NCBI GenBank assembly: GCA_016177795.1
Contig: JACOUM010000003.1
Span: forward strand, 1 to 64,000
Length of the DNA stretch: 64,000 nucleotides
DNA from: Nitrosomonadales bacterium
GTDB taxonomy: Bacteria; Pseudomonadota; Gammaproteobacteria; Burkholderiales; Gallionellaceae
Direction of reading: 5' to 3'
Part shown: positions 16,113 to 24,955 of the stretch, piece after piece
Layout: every line of letters begins with the position of its first letter
Numbering within the stretch: the stretch's first letter is position 1
Made by a program: the position numbers and the translations under genes
The notes under the pieces: model-generated
Database searches by the model: none
The model's input: only the letters and a program-made list of their open reading frames with translations
What the model was told of the DNA's origin: nothing

Positions 16113-16140
16113 ATTGTATCAAAATTACCCGGAATTCCAA
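16113..16140 (-). promoter_or_regulatory. Probable sigma-70 promoter of acpP
   Basis: On the minus strand, TTGGAA (16140-16135), a 16-base spacer and TACAAT (16118-16113). The leader would be about 35 bases. The -10 box is one base from consensus and the -35 box is weak. Confidence 0.45.
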
Positions 16141-16175
16141 ATCACAACTTGAGAATGCTCATCTGCAACGCCCGA

Positions 16176-17954
16176 TCAATCCAGTGGCGGCGCAATCTTG
16201 ATAATTTCTTCCGCCGTGGTCAGCCCCGCCGCCACCTTTTCCGCCCCGCTCAAGCGCAACGGCTTCATGCCCTCGCGCCTGGCTAATACCTTGATTTTCT
16301 GGAGTTCAGCATCCGCGACTACCAGTTTTTTCATTTCCGCGCTGAGCGGCAGCATTTCATAGATGCCGGTACGCCCGCGATATCCGGTCATGCGGCACTC
16401 GAGGCAGCCGGTGGCGACATACACCTGCGCAGGTTTGGCGGCTTTCCACGGGTGAACCAGCTCCTGCCATGTCTCCTCGCTGATCTCGCCCTTGACTTTG
16501 CAATGCGGACATAGCGTACGCGCCAGCCGTTGCGCCATCACGCCCAGCAGCGTCGAGTTGAGCAGATAGGCTGGCACGCCCAGTTCGAGCAGGCGCGTGA
16601 TGGCGGAAGGCGCGTCGTTGGTATGCAGGGACGACAACACCAGATGCCCGGTCAGCGCCGCCTGTACGGCTATTTCAGCCGTTTCCGCATCACGGATTTC
16701 GCCCACCATGATGATGTCCGGGTCTTGCCGCAACAGGGTGCGCACGCCGCTGGCAAAGCTCAGGCCGATGTTATGCTGCACCTGCATCTGATTGAATGCC
16801 GGCTCGATCATTTCGATAGGATCTTCCACCGTGCAGACATTTACCTCCGGTGTGGCGAGCTGCTTCAGTGTGGAGTACAGCGTGGTGGTCTTGCCGGAGC
16901 CGGTCGGGCCGGTCACCAGAATGATGCCGTTCGGCTGGCGTGTCCAGTCGTTCCATAATGCAGTCTGTTCGCGCGAAAAACCAAGGTCGGCGAAATTCCT
17001 CACCAGAATGTCCGGATCGAAAATGCGCATCACCAGCTTCTCGCCGAAAGCCGTCGGCATGGTGGAAAGACGCATTTCTATTTCATCTCCGTCATCGCTC
17101 ACTGTCTTGATGCGCCCATCCTGCGGCCGGCGTTTCTCCACCATATCCATGCGCCCGAGCAGCTTGATGCGGTTGGTGATGGCGTTGGTCACGCTGGCGG
17201 GAAGCTGATAGACCTGATGCAGCACGCCATCGATACGGAAGCGCACGATGCCGATGTCGCGGCGCGGCTCCAGATGGATGTCGCTGGCGCGCTGCTCGAA
17301 GGCGTATTTGAACAGCCAGTCCACCAGCGTCACCACATGCTGCTCATTGGCGTCCAGATTCTTGCTCTTGCCCAGTTCGACCAGTTGCTCGAAATTCTGT
17401 ACGCCAACGGGCTGGCCCGCCCTGGCTTTGTTGGCAAGCTGCACGGAATGGGCAAGACTGTAGATTTCCGGCAGGTAGTGGTTGATGTCGGCCGGGCTGG
17501 CCAGCACCAGCTTGACCTTAAGATTGAGAATGCGCTCGAGATCCGCCACCCAGCCGGTGAGGAACGGCTCGGCGGTAGCGATGGTCACCTCGCGTTCGCC
17601 AACCTTGACCGGCATGATCTTGAGCCGCTCGGCGTAAGATTTGGAAACGATATTGGCGATGCCGCCGAAATTCAATTGCAGCGGATCGATGTGGAAATAG
17701 GGCATGCCGGCGCGCGCCGCCAGCCACTCGGTGAGGAACTCGATGTTCATCAGTTTGCCGGGCGGCAACGCGGCGCGCCACTGCTGTCCGGCAATGACCA
17801 TCAGCGGATGCGAACGATCCGCCTTATGGTTTCTGGCCAGCTTCTCCGCCTCTGCGGGCGAAACCATTCCGTCCTCTACCAGCCAGCGCAAAACCATATC
17901 CAGCGTCAGCTTCTGCTCACGGGACGACAACGCACCGGGGATTTCTTTGCTCAT
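16176..17954 (-). CDS. PilB/GspE-family secretion ATPase
   Basis: This 592-residue hexameric ATPase is of the type that drives type IV pilus extension or type II secretion. An N-terminal MshEN/T2SSE-N domain occupies about residues 50-170. The ATPase core has Walker A GPTGSGKTTT (about 347), the Asp box, Walker B IIMVGEIRDAETAEI and the His box LVLSSLHTND. A zinc module is present as CPHC...CLEC. No other pilus or secretion gene is adjacent, so it is a solitary copy. Its substrate system cannot be told; it may serve a pilus encoded elsewhere or be a PilB/MshE-type c-di-GMP-responsive ATPase. Confidence 0.9.
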   Translation of the reverse strand: MSKEIPGALSSREQKLTLDMVLRWLVEDGMVSPAEAEKLARNHKADRSHPLMVIAGQQWRAALPPGKLMNIEFLTEWLAARAGMPYFHIDPLQLNFGGIANIVSKSYAERLKIMPVKVGEREVTIATAEPFLTGWVADLERILNLKVKLVLASPADINHYLPEIYSLAHSVQLANKARAGQPVGVQNFEQLVELGKSKNLDANEQHVVTLVDWLFKYAFEQRASDIHLEPRRDIGIVRFRIDGVLHQVYQLPASVTNAITNRIKLLGRMDMVEKRRPQDGRIKTVSDDGDEIEMRLSTMPTAFGEKLVMRIFDPDILVRNFADLGFSREQTALWNDWTRQPNGIILVTGPTGSGKTTTLYSTLKQLATPEVNVCTVEDPIEMIEPAFNQMQVQHNIGLSFASGVRTLLRQDPDIIMVGEIRDAETAEIAVQAALTGHLVLSSLHTNDAPSAITRLLELGVPAYLLNSTLLGVMAQRLARTLCPHCKVKGEISEETWQELVHPWKAAKPAQVYVATGCLECRMTGYRGRTGIYEMLPLSAEMKKLVVADAELQKIKVLARREGMKPLRLSGAEKVAAGLTTAEEIIKIAPPLD

Positions 17955-18089
17955 GACTGGACCATCCTGAACCGAAGGTTGCGAGTCTAATGGCTTAGCT
18001 GAAAAAAGTGAAATACGTTTTATGCATCAGTCAGAATGAACAGAAGATGCAGCGAAAACAAGGTTCCGATGCGGGCTTTCCGGAATGAC

Positions 18090-19046
18090 CTATACGATGC
18101 GATTGCGCGACTCCCCCTTATAAAACGCCTCGATGTTGCGCGCGATCTCCTCGGCCAGGCGCACCAGCGATTGCTGGCTGGCCCAAGCGACATGGGGAGT
18201 GATGATGCAGTTCGGGCCAGCCATTTCCAGCAGAGGGTTGCCCGCGCGCGGCGGCTCGGTGGTGAGCACGTCCACCCCTGCCCCGGCGATGCGTTTTTCG
18301 CGCAACGCCTGCGCCAGCGCGGCCTCTTCCACCACCCCGCCGCGCGCGACGTTGAGCAGGATGGCGCCCGGCTTCATCCTCCTTAGCTCCGGCGCGCCGA
18401 TCAGGTTGCGCGTCTGTGGCGTGAGCGGGCAATGCAGCGTGACGGCATCGGCCTGTTCCAGCATCTGCTCGAACGCCACGCGGTCCGCGCGGATAGACGG
18501 CGCATCCTTGCGCTCCGCCACCAGCACCTGCATGCCGAAGGCTGCGGCGATGCGCGCCACCGCCTGGCCAATATGGCCGTAGCCGAAGATGCCCAGTGTG
18601 CTGCCGTGCAGGTCGTTCAGCGGATGGCTCAGCAGCGCGAAATGCGCGGAGCGCTGCCAGGCTCCGGCAACAACATCCGCGTGATAGCTGTGCACCTGCC
18701 GCCGCAGCGCCAGCAGCAGAGCGAAGGTGTGCTCCGCCACCGAATCGGTGGAATAGCCGCTGACGTTGCACACCGCGATGCCATGTGCGCGGCAATAATC
18801 CAGGTCGACGTTGTTGGTGCCGGTGGCTGCCACCGCGATGAGCTTTAACTTCGGCAACTGCGCAAGCGAAGCTGCCATCAGCGGCACCTTGTTGGAGATC
18901 GCCACCTCGGCATGCGTGAGGCGCTCCACCACCTGCTCCGGCAGCGTGGATTCGTACTCGTGCCATTGCAGCGGCAGCGCGGGCGCGCGCATCGCCACCG
19001 GCAACGTGCCACGGTCGAGGAAGACGATACGGGAAGGAGGATTCAT
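18090..19046 (-). CDS. D-2-hydroxyacid dehydrogenase (glycerate dehydrogenase-like)
   Basis: This 318-residue NAD-dependent dehydrogenase of the D-isomer family closely resembles HprA, which interconverts hydroxypyruvate and D-glycerate. The nucleotide motif is GIFGYGHIGQAVA, and the catalytic Arg, Glu and His lie in LLNVARGGVV, VLTTEPP and CIITPHVAWAS. I chose ATG at 19046 (MNPPSRIVFLDRG); an in-frame ATG a few codons upstream is possible. The substrate is not proven by sequence. Downstream neighbours give no pathway hint. Confidence 0.85.
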   Translation of the reverse strand: MNPPSRIVFLDRGTLPVAMRAPALPLQWHEYESTLPEQVVERLTHAEVAISNKVPLMAASLAQLPKLKLIAVAATGTNNVDLDYCRAHGIAVCNVSGYSTDSVAEHTFALLLALRRQVHSYHADVVAGAWQRSAHFALLSHPLNDLHGSTLGIFGYGHIGQAVARIAAAFGMQVLVAERKDAPSIRADRVAFEQMLEQADAVTLHCPLTPQTRNLIGAPELRRMKPGAILLNVARGGVVEEAALAQALREKRIAGAGVDVLTTEPPRAGNPLLEMAGPNCIITPHVAWASQQSLVRLAEEIARNIEAFYKGESRNRIV

Positions 19047-19145
19047 GCAAATCACCATCAAAAGGAAGCCGGCTGCATTATCCCAGATAACCCGCCTTAT
19101 CCCCGCTGCCGCCCTGTTGATAGATGGCGCACAGAATAGTAACGC

Positions 19146-19174
19146 TTGACAGTACTATCGCGCGGGAATACTAT
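19146..19174 (+). promoter_or_regulatory. Promoter of higBA
   Basis: TTGACA (19146-19151), exactly 17 bases, then TACTAT (19169-19174). TACTAT also occurs at 19153-19158 inside the spacer, giving a direct repeat over the promoter that could be an antitoxin operator. The start codon of higB is seven bases after the -10 box, so the leader is very short. Confidence 0.65.
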
Positions 19175-19180
19175 TAACCA

Positions 19181-19462
19181 ATGATCAAATCCTTCGCTGA
19201 CAAGGCCACGGCGGCGGTATTTTCCGGGCAGACCATTCGCCGGTTGCCGCCTGAGGTTCAGGTCATGGCCCGGCGCAAACTCAAGCTCCTCGATGCAGTG
19301 AGCAGGATCGAGGAACTGCGCGTGCCGCCAGGCAACCGTCTGGAGACGCTGGGCGGCGACCGCAGCGGGCAATGGAGTATCCGCATCAACAACCAGTGGC
19401 GGATATGTTTCAGTTGGGGAGACGGACACGCAAACAATGTCGAAATCGTCGATTATCATTAA
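19181..19462 (+). CDS. higB: HigB/RelE-type toxin (mRNA interferase)
   Basis: This 93-residue protein is of the RelE/HigB plasmid-maintenance family, ribosome-associated endonucleases that cut mRNA. Typical stretches are MIKSFADKATAAVFSG, the central RKLKLLDA and the C-terminal GQWSIRINNQWRICFSW, which holds the conserved R/W residues. It is followed directly by higA, toxin first, as in HigBA systems. It lies on the plus strand in an otherwise minus-strand region. Confidence 0.93.
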   Translation: MIKSFADKATAAVFSGQTIRRLPPEVQVMARRKLKLLDAVSRIEELRVPPGNRLETLGGDRSGQWSIRINNQWRICFSWGDGHANNVEIVDYH

Positions 19463-19472
19463 GGAGCATGAA

Positions 19473-19820
19473 ATGAGCATTCAGCGCGAAAAAATAGGCA
19501 CCATCAAGTTCGGGAACATCGTCACGGGCGAGAGGCTTGCGCTCGTGCATCCCGGCGAAATCCTGTTGCGTGACTTCATCGAACCCATGGGCCTGACGCG
19601 CTACAAGGTCGCCAAGTCCATCAGCGTGCCCCAGCGCCGCATCGACGAAATCTGCGCCGGGAACCGCGCGATTACCGCCGATACCGCCATGCGCCTCGGC
19701 CGCCTGTTCGGCATGTCCGCGCAAACATGGATGAACCTGCAAGCCCAGTATGACCTGGAAGTCGCGGAGAGCGAGCTCGGCGACAAAATCGACCACGAGG
19801 TCATGCCGATAGCGGCGTGA
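19473..19820 (+). CDS. higA: HigA-type antitoxin
   Basis: This 115-residue XRE-family helix-turn-helix protein would neutralise HigB and repress the operon. I chose ATG 19473 (MSIQREKIG) because AAGGAG lies just upstream, after the higB stop. The frame is open from 19437, inside higB, without a ribosome site. The HTH spans about residues 35-90 (the typical HPGEILLRDFIEPMGL and SVPQRRIDEICAGNRAI), and the C-terminus is an acidic helix. Confidence 0.93.
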   Translation: MSIQREKIGTIKFGNIVTGERLALVHPGEILLRDFIEPMGLTRYKVAKSISVPQRRIDEICAGNRAITADTAMRLGRLFGMSAQTWMNLQAQYDLEVAESELGDKIDHEVMPIAA

Positions 19821-19937
19821 GCTAGCCCATATTGCAATGATGGCCCTATTAGCTCATCAAATCGACTCCATACGTTTTATTGTAACTTTACCGCCCCTTC
19901 GGGACGGGGAAGTCCCTTTCATTCGTTAGACCGTCGC

Positions 19938-20834
19938 ATGATCAGAGACCACATCGAAAAGCGATTTCCCGGTGAGCATCAAAACACAGTTGCCGTGCGT
20001 CGTTACCTTACGACGGCTTGCGAAAACTTGGTGAATCGCGGTTTGGCCGATCCTAAGTTTGTGAGCGAACTTGCATCTGGCTCAAACCAGAAGTTTTGGG
20101 CGTGTGTGTCAGAGGCACTCATCGCCGACCGTCTACGCGACAAGCAATTTGGTACACGAAACACGCTGGGTAAAGGCCCGGACTTTCTGGTGATGGAAGG
20201 CAACAGGAGGATTTGGATTGAGGTTGTGTGCCCAGAGCCAGCCAACATTCCTACCAACTGGCTCAACCCACCTTCAGGTAGTGTGATCCAATTACCGCAC
20301 GAGGAAATCTTGCTCCGTTGGACAAGTGCAATCAAGACCAAAGTTGAAGCACTCATCGGCAGCTCTGACGGTAAGCAAACGGGGTACATCAATTCCGGTT
20401 TAATAGCGCCTAACGACGCGTACGTCATAGCTGTCAATGGCTGCATGCTACGAGGCGGACGATTTCCTGCGCTATTCGGAATCAGTCAGTTCCCTTATGC
20501 CGCAGAGGCTGTCTTTCCCATCGGTCCATATCAGCTACGAATCGACAGGGAAACCTTGGAGGTGATTGATCGCGGTCACCAACATCGTCCTTATGTATTA
20601 AACAAAAATGGGGCAAAGGTTCCCGCGTATACCTTCTTGGACCCTTGTTTTAATCGGATTAGTGCGATCTGGGCGGTTGACCTAAACGGGGGCTCCGCCA
20701 TTGGAAATAGGGAGCCAATGGTTGTCGTACACAACCCGAATGCAACCAACCCAGTACCGCTTGAATTCTTGCCTGCGGACGACGAATACGTAACCATGGA
20801 TGATGGCGGCGAACTCGTGTTCAGCAAAGCGTAG
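19938..20834 (+). CDS. Unknown protein with a possible PD-(D/E)XK-like core
   Basis: I do not recognise this 298-residue protein. It is soluble, with no signal peptide or membrane segment. Residues 79-97 read GKGPDFLVMEGNRRIWIEV, which fits the PD-x(n)-ExK pattern of restriction-like nuclease folds, with E59 as a possible first acidic residue. The position of the catalytic lysine is V97, so activity is doubtful. Base composition is less GC-rich than its neighbours and it follows higBA on the same strand, which suggests a horizontally acquired cargo gene. A defence role is speculation. Confidence 0.7.
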   Translation: MIRDHIEKRFPGEHQNTVAVRRYLTTACENLVNRGLADPKFVSELASGSNQKFWACVSEALIADRLRDKQFGTRNTLGKGPDFLVMEGNRRIWIEVVCPEPANIPTNWLNPPSGSVIQLPHEEILLRWTSAIKTKVEALIGSSDGKQTGYINSGLIAPNDAYVIAVNGCMLRGGRFPALFGISQFPYAAEAVFPIGPYQLRIDRETLEVIDRGHQHRPYVLNKNGAKVPAYTFLDPCFNRISAIWAVDLNGGSAIGNREPMVVVHNPNATNPVPLEFLPADDEYVTMDDGGELVFSKA

Positions 20835-20911
20835 GTCGGGTTAGCGCAGCGTAACCCGACACCATCCATGACCAGTCGGGTTACGCCCGCACGCGGGCTA
20901 ACCCGACCTAC
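20832..20911. repeat. Inverted repeat between convergent genes
   Basis: Perfect 15-base arms GTAGGTCGGGTTAGC (20832-20846) and GCTAACCCGACCTAC (20897-20911). It overlaps the end of the 298-residue gene by three bases and ends five bases before the typA stop. It probably acts as a bidirectional transcription barrier and resembles dispersed repeats found in many proteobacteria. Confidence 0.75.
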
Positions 20912-20916
20912 GATTG

Positions 20917-22737
20917 CTACGCCGAAACTTGCCCACGAGATTCCCTCTTGCGCTCGATTTCAGTCAGGTAGCGCTTGCGCAGGCGGATGGACTGCGGGGT
21001 GATCTCGACCAGTTCGTCGTCGTCGATGAATTCCACGGCGGATTCCAGCGTCAGGCGGATCGGCGGGGTGAGGCGCACGGCTTCGTCGGTGCCCGAGGCG
21101 CGCACGTTGGTCAGTTGCTTGCCCTTGATCGGGTTGACCACCAGGTCGTTGTCGCGGCTGTGGATGCCGATGATCATGCCTTCGTACAGCTTGTCGCCGG
21201 GCGACACGAACATGCGGCCGCGCTCTTCCAGTTTCCACAAGGCGTAGGCGACCGCCTCGCCTTTTTCGGCAGAGATCAGCACGCCGTTGCGGCGCCCCGG
21301 CATATCGGGCTTGACCGGCGCGTAGTCGTCGAACACGTGCGCCATGATGCCGGTGCCGCGCGTCAGGGTCATGAATTCGGACTGGAAGCCGATCAGGCCG
21401 CGCGCCGGGATGCGGTATTCGAGACGCACGCGCCCGTGGCCGTCCGGCTGCATGTCCTGCAGGTCGCCGCGGCGGCGGCCGAGCTCTTCCATCACCGCGC
21501 CCTGGTTGGTGTCTTCCACGTCCACCGTCAGCACTTCGTAAGGTTCGCACTTCTCGCCGTTGATCTCGCGATACACGACGCGCGGCTTGCCCACGGCCAG
21601 CTCGAAGCCCTCGCGGCGCATGTTCTCCAGCAGGATGGTCAGGTGCAATTCGCCGCGTCCGGCCAGCAGGAACACATCGGTGTTGTCAGTTTCTTCGACA
21701 CGCAACGCCACGTTCACCAACAACTCCTTGTTCAGGCGGTCGCGGATCTGACGACTGGTGACGAACTTGCCTTCCTGTCCGGCGAGCGGCGAGCTGTTCA
21801 CCATCATGTTCATGGTCAGCGTCGGCTCGTCCACCTTGGGCATCGGCAGCGCCTCGGGCTTGTTCACGTCGGCAATGGTCACGCCGATGCCGATCTCCTC
21901 GATGCCATTGATCAGCACGATATCGCCCGCGCTCGCCTCATCCAGCAGCACGCGCTCGACGCCGCGGAAACCCAGCACCTGGTTGACGCGCGCCTTCTTA
22001 GGCGAATTGCTACCGCTCAGTACCATCACCTCCTGGCCGGGCTTGATGCGGCCACGGCGCACACGGCCCACGCCGATGCGGCCGACGAAGCTGGAGTAGT
22101 CCAGCGCGGAAATCTGCAACTGCAGCGGCGCATCGGCATCGACTTCCGGCGCAGGCACATGCTTGAGTACCGCATCCAGCAGCGGGCGCATGTCCGGGCT
22201 GGGCTTGGCCAGATCCAGCATGGCATAGCCGTTCAGCGCCGAAGCGTACACTACCGGGAAATCCAGTTGATCTTCAGTCGCGCCGAGCTTGTCAAACAAA
22301 TCGAAAGTCTGGTTGATTACCCAATCCGGCCGCGCGCCGGGGCGATCCACCTTGTTGATCACCACGATCGGGCGCAGACCCAGGGCAAGTGCTTTCTTGG
22401 TGACGAAGCGGGTTTGCGGCATCGGGCCTTCCACCGCGTCCACCAGCAGCAACACGCTGTCCACCATGCCGAGCACGCGCTCTACCTCGCCGCCGAAATC
22501 GGCGTGGCCGGGCGTGTCGACGATGTTGATATGCACCCCTTCGTAATCCACCGCACAGTTTTTCGCCAGAATGGTGATGCCGCGCTCTTTTTCCAGATCA
22601 TTGCTGTCCATCACGCGCTCGGCGACATGCTGGTGCGAGGCAAAGGTGCCGGACTGGCTGAGCAGCTTGTCCACCAGCGTGGTCTTGCCGTGATCGACGT
22701 GGGCGATGATGGCGATATTGCGGAGTGCGCGGGACAT
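20917..22737 (-). CDS. typA: Ribosome-associated GTPase TypA/BipA
   Basis: This 606-residue translational GTPase is involved in ribosome assembly and stress or cold adaptation. G motifs are AHVDHGKTT (about 12-20), [11 protein letters not shown] and NKVDRPGA. It has EF-G-like domains II, III and V and the BipA-specific C-terminal domain. The start is ATG 22737 ([11 protein letters not shown]); nine upstream codons are open but unlikely. It converges with the accessory gene at 20834. Confidence 0.97.
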   Translation of the reverse strand: MSRALRNIAIIAHVDHGKTTLVDKLLSQSGTFASHQHVAERVMDSNDLEKERGITILAKNCAVDYEGVHINIVDTPGHADFGGEVERVLGMVDSVLLLVDAVEGPMPQTRFVTKKALALGLRPIVVINKVDRPGARPDWVINQTFDLFDKLGATEDQLDFPVVYASALNGYAMLDLAKPSPDMRPLLDAVLKHVPAPEVDADAPLQLQISALDYSSFVGRIGVGRVRRGRIKPGQEVMVLSGSNSPKKARVNQVLGFRGVERVLLDEASAGDIVLINGIEEIGIGVTIADVNKPEALPMPKVDEPTLTMNMMVNSSPLAGQEGKFVTSRQIRDRLNKELLVNVALRVEETDNTDVFLLAGRGELHLTILLENMRREGFELAVGKPRVVYREINGEKCEPYEVLTVDVEDTNQGAVMEELGRRRGDLQDMQPDGHGRVRLEYRIPARGLIGFQSEFMTLTRGTGIMAHVFDDYAPVKPDMPGRRNGVLISAEKGEAVAYALWKLEERGRMFVSPGDKLYEGMIIGIHSRDNDLVVNPIKGKQLTNVRASGTDEAVRLTPPIRLTLESAVEFIDDDELVEITPQSIRLRKRYLTEIERKRESRGQVSA

Positions 22738-22836
22738 GGGGATAACTACCTGTGCTGAATTCAAAGGGCGCGCATTCTATCACAAGGGATGCGGGCACCC
22801 CGCTATTTTTGCTGGCATAAAAACAACTGCTGTCCG

Positions 22837-22916
22837 CAGATTACACAGATTGACGCAGATTAAGGCTGGGAACGGTTTGATGCCGTCTAATCTGCTTAAT
22901 CTGCGAAATCTGTGGA
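22837..22916. repeat. Imperfect inverted repeat, CAGATT type
   Basis: The left half contains CAGATTACACAGATTGACGC and the right half AATCTGCTTAATCTGCG plus AATCTGTGG, which are partial complements around a 35-base centre. The motif family is common between genes in proteobacteria. It lies between the end of htpG and the start of typA. Confidence 0.65.
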
Positions 22917-22931
22917 TGGGTTTTCCCGGAA

Positions 22932-24833
22932 TTAATTGCCCATTTCCAGCATCAGCTGGTTGACGCGCCTGACGAAGGTCGCCGGATCGTCGAGCTGGCC
23001 GCCCTCCGCGAGCAGTGCCTGGTCGAACAGCACCGCCGCCCAGTCGTCGAAGCGCTTCTCCTCGGATTTCAGGCGCTGCACCACCGGATGCTGCGGGTTG
23101 ATCTCGAGGATCGGCTGCGATGCCGGCGCCTTCTGCCCGGCCGCCTTGAGCATCCGCGCCAGATTGCCGCTCAGGTCGTGCTCGTCGACCACCAGACAGG
23201 CCGGCGAGTCAGTCAGGCGGTGCGTGACGCGCACTTCCTTGACCTTATCTCCGAGCGACTTGACGATCTTCCCGGTCAGCTCCTTGAATTCGTCGGCCTC
23301 TTTTTCCTGCGCCTGCTTCTCGGCTTCGTCTTCCAGCTTGCCAAGGTCGAGTCCACCCTTCGCTACCGAAGCCAGTTGCTTGCCGTCGAACTCGGTGAGA
23401 TAGCCCAATGCCCACTCGTCCACGCGGTCGGACAGCAGCAGCACCTCGATGCCTTTCTTGCGGAATACCTCCAGATGCGGGCTGTTTTTCGCCGCATTAA
23501 AGGTCTCGGCGGTGACGTAGTAGATCTTCTCCTGCCCTTCCTTCATACGGCCGATATAGTCCTTCAGCGACACGGTCTCATCACTGGTATCGGAATGCGT
23601 CGAAGCGAAGCGCAACAACCCGGCGATCTTGTCCTTGTTGGCGAGGTCCTCGCCCACGCCCTCTTTCAGCACCTTGCCGAATTCGCCCCAGAATTTTGCA
23701 TATTTTTCCTGGTCGTTCTCGGCCATGTCTGCCAGCAAACCGAGTACCTTGCCGGTACAGCCTTTGCGGATCGCCTCGATGTCCTTCGATTCCTGCAATA
23801 TCTCGCGCGATACATTGAGCGGCAGGTCGGCCGAATCGACTACTCCGCGCACGAAGCGCAGATACAGCGGCATCAGCTGCTCGGCGTCGTCCATGATGAA
23901 CACGCGCCGCACGTACAGCTTGATGCCGTGGCGCGCATTGCGGTCCCACAGGTCAAACGGCGCGCGTTGCGGTATATACAGCAACTGGGTGTATTCCTGG
24001 CGCCCCTCGACACGCGCGTGTGTCCACGCCAGCGGATCGTCGTAGTCGTGCCCGACATGCTTGTAGAATTCCTTGTACTGCTCGTCGCTGATCTCGTTCT
24101 TGCCGCGTGCCCACAATGCGGAAGCCTGATTGACGGTCTCGTCCTCGTCGGTGACCTGCTGTTTGTCGTCCTTCCATTCTTCCTTTTTCATCAGGATCGG
24201 CTGGACGATATGGTTGGAATACTTGCGCACGATGCCGCGCAGTTTGTAGCCTTCCAGCAGGTCATCCTGGCCGTCGCGCAGGTGCAGCGTGATCTCGGTG
24301 CCGCGAGATGGCTTCTCCACCATCTCGATGGAAAACTCGCCGCCGCCGTCCGATTCCCAGCGCACGCCCTGGTCGGCATTCTCGCCGGCGCGGCGCGTCA
24401 GCACCGTCACCCGGTCGGCAACGATGAAGGAAGAATAGAAGCCCACGCCGAACTGTCCGATCAGTTGCGCATCTTTCTGCTGATCGCCGGACAGGCGCGA
24501 GAAGAACTCGCGCGTCCCGGACTTGGCGATGGTGCCGAGGTTGGCGATGACCTCGTCGCGGTTCATGCCGATGCCGTTGTCGCTCACGGTCAGCGTGCGC
24601 GCGTCCTTGTCGTAGGCGATGCGGATGGACATGTCAGAATCGTTTTCGAACAGCGCCGCATTGTGCAGCCCCTCGAAGCGCAGCTTGTCGCAGGCGTCGG
24701 AAGCGTTGGAAACCAGTTCGCGCAGGAAAATCTCACGGTTGGAATACAGCGAGTGGATCATCAATTGCAGCAGTTGCTTTACCTCGGCCTGAAAGCCCAG
24801 GGTCTCGCGGTTGGTGGTCGCACTTTCGGTCAT
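22932..24833 (-). CDS. htpG: Chaperone HtpG (Hsp90)
   Basis: This 633-residue cytosolic Hsp90 homologue is an ATP-driven chaperone for late folding of client proteins. The GHKL ATPase domain shows [30 protein letters not shown] and [15 protein letters not shown]. Middle and C-terminal dimerisation domains follow. GGAGAAAAC precedes ATG 24833. A heat-shock promoter is visible upstream. Confidence 0.98.
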   Translation of the reverse strand: MTESATTNRETLGFQAEVKQLLQLMIHSLYSNREIFLRELVSNASDACDKLRFEGLHNAALFENDSDMSIRIAYDKDARTLTVSDNGIGMNRDEVIANLGTIAKSGTREFFSRLSGDQQKDAQLIGQFGVGFYSSFIVADRVTVLTRRAGENADQGVRWESDGGGEFSIEMVEKPSRGTEITLHLRDGQDDLLEGYKLRGIVRKYSNHIVQPILMKKEEWKDDKQQVTDEDETVNQASALWARGKNEISDEQYKEFYKHVGHDYDDPLAWTHARVEGRQEYTQLLYIPQRAPFDLWDRNARHGIKLYVRRVFIMDDAEQLMPLYLRFVRGVVDSADLPLNVSREILQESKDIEAIRKGCTGKVLGLLADMAENDQEKYAKFWGEFGKVLKEGVGEDLANKDKIAGLLRFASTHSDTSDETVSLKDYIGRMKEGQEKIYYVTAETFNAAKNSPHLEVFRKKGIEVLLLSDRVDEWALGYLTEFDGKQLASVAKGGLDLGKLEDEAEKQAQEKEADEFKELTGKIVKSLGDKVKEVRVTHRLTDSPACLVVDEHDLSGNLARMLKAAGQKAPASQPILEINPQHPVVQRLKSEEKRFDDWAAVLFDQALLAEGGQLDDPATFVRRVNQLMLEMGN

Positions 24834-24869
24834 GTTTTCTCCATATTGATTGATAAAGGGCGCTCCGGT

Positions 24870-24898
24870 ATCTGGGGGGGTGTTCGGTGATTTTCAAG
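24870..24898 (-). promoter_or_regulatory. Sigma-32 heat-shock promoter of htpG
   Basis: On the minus strand, CTTGAAA (24898-24892), 14 bases, then CCCCAGAT (24877-24870), close to the RpoH consensus CTTGAAA-N(13-17)-CCCCATNT. The predicted transcript start is about 30 bases before the htpG ATG. Confidence 0.8.
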
Positions 24899-24955
24899 GG
24901 TACATATAAATCACGCAGACAGAAACGAGAACATGGGGGCGCCGGCACCCAAAGA

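Noticed and set aside
20914-22758. 614-codon plus-strand open frame opposite typA
   Set aside because: Shadow of typA; His/Arg/Gln-rich without domain features.
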